Source of the DNA: an uncultured Ruminococcus sp.
Lineage (GTDB): Bacteria > Bacillota > Clostridia > Oscillospirales > Ruminococcaceae
Assembly: GCA_937942105.1 (NCBI GenBank)
Contig: CALDFS010000020.1
Span: 1-16,455, forward strand
DNA: 16,455 bases
Direction: 5' to 3'
The notes below the pieces were generated by a model. That model saw only the letters and a program-made list of their open reading frames with translations. It was not told the origin of the DNA and did not search any database. Positions 13,284 to 16,455 of this stretch are shown here, piece by piece. Position 1 is the stretch's first letter, and each line of letters opens with the position of its first letter. The position numbers were made by a program, and so were the translations under genes.

Positions 13284-13535
13284 ATGTCCGATAATCACTG
13301 CTGAAAAGATAGGACAGATAGGACAGATAGGACATTTTTCTTATGTCCGATAATCGCTGCTGAAAAGATAGGACAAATAGGACAGATAGGACAGATAGGA
13401 CATTTTTCTCTTATATCTGATTATTACTGCTTTAAAAATGGGACAAATAGGAAATATATATATCTGAATAGTTCTTTTTTATGCTTGAATGTCCTAAATG
13501 TCCGAAATGTCCGATTATTCACCTCACTAAGATAG
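13284..13535 (+). repeat. Iteron-like 9-bp repeat arrays
   Basis: Two related units begin ATGTCCGATAATC(A/G)CTGCTG and carry GATAGGACA three times (13308-13334) and four times (13367-13402, one copy being AATAGGACA). Each array is followed by TTTTTCT. A degenerate third unit follows at about 13413-13465. To the right, TGTCCTAAATGTCCGAAATGTCCG (about 13490-13513) repeats the motif in inverted orientation, also with a 9-bp period, and one more AGATAGGACA lies near 13530. There is no coding capacity. Confidence 0.88.
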
Positions 13536-13677
13536 GACATCTTATCGTTCATCCCGAGGATTTTCCCCTGCCGGAACGTTCCAAGGGTGCAAATCCCCGC
13601 CCGCCTTTTGGAATCATTTCAGACGAATATCAGTATTAAAATATTATAATAAGACCATAATTGCATAACAAACAAAT

Positions 13678-13713
13678 CAAGGCTCATACGGGACTTTTTC
13701 CGCATGAGCCTTG
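13678..13713 (-). terminator. Intrinsic terminator of the GH2 gene
   Basis: CAAGGCTCAT (13678-13687) pairs perfectly with ATGAGCCTTG (13704-13713), with an inner CGG/CCG extension. On the minus strand ATTTGTTTGTT follows. It starts 15 bases after the GH2 stop codon. The stretch 13536-13677 holds nothing else I can support. Confidence 0.8.
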
Positions 13714-13727
13714 TTTCATAGCCAAGC

Positions 13728-16455
13728 CTATCTGTCAATCAAAATCTCATACAAATCAAACCTGCATCCCGGCAGGAAGACAAGCTTTAAGTCCGCCTTG
13801 CCGGTTACCTTCGTCAGCTCAAACGTCCTCGTAACTACCTCGTCAGAGCCTGCAAACTCAACTATCTGATTGTCCGCGCCGGATTCGGTCGCAAAACGCA
13901 CATGAATGGTGTCGTTAGCGTTGTGGCTTCTGCCCTTGATGGTGATTTTGGTAATGCCCTCCTCGCCGAAATCGAAGCCGCCATACTCAACTGTTACGTT
14001 GTTTCCGATCTCTGCTATGCAGTCCGGCTCGACCTTAAAAGCGTCGCCGTAAACGCCGTCGTTGGATGTTGCAGGTATCACCTCGCCCACCCTTGTCGGG
14101 CGGATGAACTCGAAGCCCTTGAACCTTATCTGCTTGTGGAAGACAAATCTTATATCCTTAACCCCGCGCAAACGCTCATTCAGCTTGCAGATCATATACT
14201 GGTAGTGGTTCCAATGCGGATGCTTCAGGTATTCGTAAGAGCCGAGGATTTTTCCCTCACCGTCGGTAATCTCGAAAGGAATAGGCTCGTAGCCGTTCAG
14301 GTATATTCCAACGTTGACTTCGTCCGAACCGACGGCGCCGAAATCTACGTTGTTGAAGGCAATGAAGGTATCACCCCGCAATGTCTGAACTCCGCCCTCG
14401 AAGACGTTTTGCAGTTCCTCGGTCGCCTCGGAATAAAGCGATGCGCACACAATGCCGTCATACGGGTCAAAGCCAGCCGCGCCGAAGCCGGTGTTTGAAA
14501 GCTCCATCTCGGAAATTATAGCTTCATACGGCGTGCCGTTTTTGCAGTAAGCGCGGACTCTGTATTCGCCGTCCCCCTTGGGGGTGATGATGGCTTTGCC
14601 GTCCTGCTTTTCGATGACTGCAAGGTTTGTTTCAATGCCCGCGTCGGTTATCGCCTTAAAGCCGATATCGTCAAATGTAAATGTGGAGTTTTCGGGATAT
14701 ATCTTCACCGTTGCCACTGCCGAGCCTATTTCCGGGGTGATGCTCTGCGCAGAGAGCGAAAGCTCTATCTTTCTCACAGGGACCTCATCTAAGGCTTCAT
14801 CGGGGGTATTCTCAAATGTGCAGCACACGCCCTCTCGCTTTGCGGCGGGAACAGCGTTCAGCTTCAGAACCTTATCCTCAAGTCCGGCGGAGGATACCTT
14901 AACGGTTATCTCCCCGGCGATGTCCTTAGCGGCAATCATGGCTAAAAGCTTGCCGTTGAACAGGCGGCGTGATGTGCCCTTGTACTGGTCGTAGTCGGTG
15001 GAATCGCCGTTGTCAAGCCCTACAAGCCTTCCTGCACCGGTTACGGTCACATTCACGCGGTTTCGCGCATTCTCAACAGGGTGCCCCTGCGCGTCCGCCA
15101 TGGAAATCTCAACAAAAATCATATCCTCGCCGTCGGCTTTAAGCTCGGTCTTGTTGGGGGTAAGGACAATCACGGCGGGGTCGCCGAAGGAATATCTCAC
15201 CTGCTCGCAGACTTTCGCGCCGCTTTCATCATAGCCAACAGCCTTGATTTCTCCCTTTTCATATGGAATCTGCCAGCGACCGGAAAGCTCGGTTCCGTCA
15301 ACATGGTTATGTATGTATTCGCCCTTTGAAACGCCGTTTACAAACAGCTCCGACTTGTGGCAGTTGGAGAAGATGAAAATGTCTATCAGCTGACCCTCGT
15401 TGAAATCCCAATAGGGCAGAATGTGAACAAACGGCTCCGCCTTATCGCCAAGCCACTCGGCGCGGTAGGCATAGTAGGTGTCCTTCGGGAATCCCGCAGT
15501 GTCTATGTGACCGAAGTAGGAATTCTTTGTCCAGTATGGGGTAGGCTCGCCGATATAGTCAAACGCCGTCCATATATACTGACCAAGGCAGAATTTATGG
15601 TTTCTGTCCTGTGTGATGTTGTACTCCGCGCTGACCGAGCCCCAGCCGGTAGCGCAGTTCATCAGCGATGAGCACTGGTGATCGTCATGAGTAGTGCCAA
15701 GCTTAGCCGCTGGGAAGTGGTATACCCCGCGCGACTGGATGGTGGATGCAGTCTCGCTTCCGTATATTACCCAATCGGGGTGAAGGGCGTGGTGCTCGTC
15801 ATAAAGCCGCTCGGTGTAGTTGTAGCCAACGGTATCTATATGCTCGGCGCAGTTCTGAGCGCCCTCCCACTGCATATAGTTCGAGCCTATTGTTATCGGG
15901 AATTTGGCGTTGTAATCGTCTATTCTTACGCACCTTTTAAGCTCCTCGGTAATTTCCACTCCGCGGGGCGAGGCGTGGGTGTCGTATATTTCGTTGCCTA
16001 TGCTCCACATAATAACGCTGGCATGGTTGCGGTCGCGGCGAACCCAGCTGCGCACATCCCGCTCGTGCCACTCGGGGAAGAAGCGGGCGTAGTCGTTGTC
16101 GGTCTTTTTAAGCTCCCACATGTCAAAGGCTTCGGAATCTATCATAATTCCCATTTCGTCAGCCAGCTCCATAAGCTCGGGCGCGGGTGGATTGTGCGAG
16201 GTGCGGATGGAGTTCACGCCCATCCCCTTCATAATTTCAAGCTGGCGGCGGATGGCGTTTTTGTTGACAGCCGAGCCTAAAGCGCCCATGTCGTGATGCA
16301 TACATGCGCCGTGAATCTTTAACGGTCTGCCGTTTAAGAAGAAGCCCTCGTTGGTGGTGAATTTAGTCGTCTTGAAGCCAACGCGCTCCACTCTTTCGTA
16401 AACGCTTTCGCCGTTCTTGATGATTTCGGTTTTCAGAGTGTAAAGGTATGGGTCT
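13728..16455 (-). CDS. Glycoside hydrolase family 2 enzyme (beta-galactosidase-like), 5' end outside window
   Basis: The frame is open to the window edge and shows 908 residues; the N-terminal sugar-binding domain and any signal peptide are missing. Numbering from the ATG at 16391, the GH2 TIM barrel begins with GRPLKIHGACMHHD (21-34) and RTSHNPP (63-69). It carries the acid/base glutamate in MWSIGNE (E134) and the nucleophile in IYGSETAS (E213), and continues with WTAFDYIGEP. After it come a DUF4982-like segment (SELFVNGVSKGEY), an Ig/Big-like domain (NRVNVTVTGAGRLVGLDNGD), further beta-rich regions and a C-terminal carbohydrate-binding-like domain of about 110 residues ending CRFDLYEILIDR. 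It should hydrolyse terminal beta-galactosides or related glycans. Specificity (galactosidase, glucuronidase or other) cannot be fixed from what is seen. Confidence 0.94.
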   Translation of the reverse strand, partial: DPYLYTLKTEIIKNGESVYERVERVGFKTTKFTTNEGFFLNGRPLKIHGACMHHDMGALGSAVNKNAIRRQLEIMKGMGVNSIRTSHNPPAPELMELADEMGIMIDSEAFDMWELKKTDNDYARFFPEWHERDVRSWVRRDRNHASVIMWSIGNEIYDTHASPRGVEITEELKRCVRIDDYNAKFPITIGSNYMQWEGAQNCAEHIDTVGYNYTERLYDEHHALHPDWVIYGSETASTIQSRGVYHFPAAKLGTTHDDHQCSSLMNCATGWGSVSAEYNITQDRNHKFCLGQYIWTAFDYIGEPTPYWTKNSYFGHIDTAGFPKDTYYAYRAEWLGDKAEPFVHILPYWDFNEGQLIDIFIFSNCHKSELFVNGVSKGEYIHNHVDGTELSGRWQIPYEKGEIKAVGYDESGAKVCEQVRYSFGDPAVIVLTPNKTELKADGEDMIFVEISMADAQGHPVENARNRVNVTVTGAGRLVGLDNGDSTDYDQYKGTSRRLFNGKLLAMIAAKDIAGEITVKVSSAGLEDKVLKLNAVPAAKREGVCCTFENTPDEALDEVPVRKIELSLSAQSITPEIGSAVATVKIYPENSTFTFDDIGFKAITDAGIETNLAVIEKQDGKAIITPKGDGEYRVRAYCKNGTPYEAIISEMELSNTGFGAAGFDPYDGIVCASLYSEATEELQNVFEGGVQTLRGDTFIAFNNVDFGAVGSDEVNVGIYLNGYEPIPFEITDGEGKILGSYEYLKHPHWNHYQYMICKLNERLRGVKDIRFVFHKQIRFKGFEFIRPTRVGEVIPATSNDGVYGDAFKVEPDCIAEIGNNVTVEYGGFDFGEEGITKITIKGRSHNANDTIHVRFATESGADNQIVEFAGSDEVVTRTFELTKVTGKADLKLVFLPGCRFDLYEILIDR

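Noticed and set aside
13284..13535. CRISPR array
   Set aside because: The repeat unit is 9 bp with no spacers and the larger units are not regular; no cas gene is present.

Overview
The window looks like a chromosomal segment of a mid-GC Gram-positive anaerobe. The most likely group is Clostridia of the Ruminococcaceae/Oscillospiraceae type. This is inferred from AAAGGA-type ribosome binding sites, frequent TTG/GTG starts, a GAAC-N4-GTTC LexA box and the protein styles; no marker gene fixes the taxon.

Layout. (1) 1-1092 (+): the C-terminal half of an EF-G family GTPase, closed by an intrinsic terminator. (2) 1535-9443 (-): a compact phage head and packaging operon, read right to left: zinc-ribbon protein, small terminase, large terminase, portal, scaffold, major capsid, a head-tail connector broken by an in-frame TGA, head closure protein, tail protein and tail-hub-like protein, then a terminator. 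No integrase, lysis gene, tail tube or tape measure is present, so this is a remnant, a domesticated module or a satellite-like head cassette. (3) 9444-9620: its control region. A good promoter (TTGACA, 16 bp, TATTAT) is followed immediately by a LexA box, then a structured leader of about 120 nt ending in an intrinsic terminator just before the first gene. This predicts SOS control plus attenuation, or a separate SOS small RNA. (4) 9863-11640 (-): two tandem copies of a structured 3'-end repeat, araD (L-ribulose-5-phosphate 4-epimerase) with a long structured upstream region, and a YfcE-type metallophosphoesterase. (5) 11792-13063 (+): three small unrecognised proteins forming an apparent operon. 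(6) 13064-13727: intergenic DNA with a 59-codon orphan ORF, arrays of a 9-bp iteron-like repeat and a terminator. (7) 13728-16455 (-): most of a multidomain GH2 glycosidase, running off the window.

Two families of structured intergenic repeats stand out. One pair (1200-1385 and 4310-4504, inverted) begins and ends with GGCGCGCC and folds into a multi-hairpin junction whose stems carry a compensatory base change. A second family (5973-6122, 9863-10010, 10024-10169) sits at or just after stop codons. Two copies carry an intrinsic terminator. The copy inside the phage operon, between portal and scaffold, lacks it, as would be needed for read-through.

How the genes may work together: the zinc-ribbon, terminase and portal genes overlap by 4 to 20 bp and are probably translationally coupled. 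The repeat between portal and scaffold and the one between capsid and connector interrupt an otherwise standard SPP1-like gene order. The flanking metabolic genes (araD, GH2 glycosidase) suggest a plant-polysaccharide or host-glycan user.
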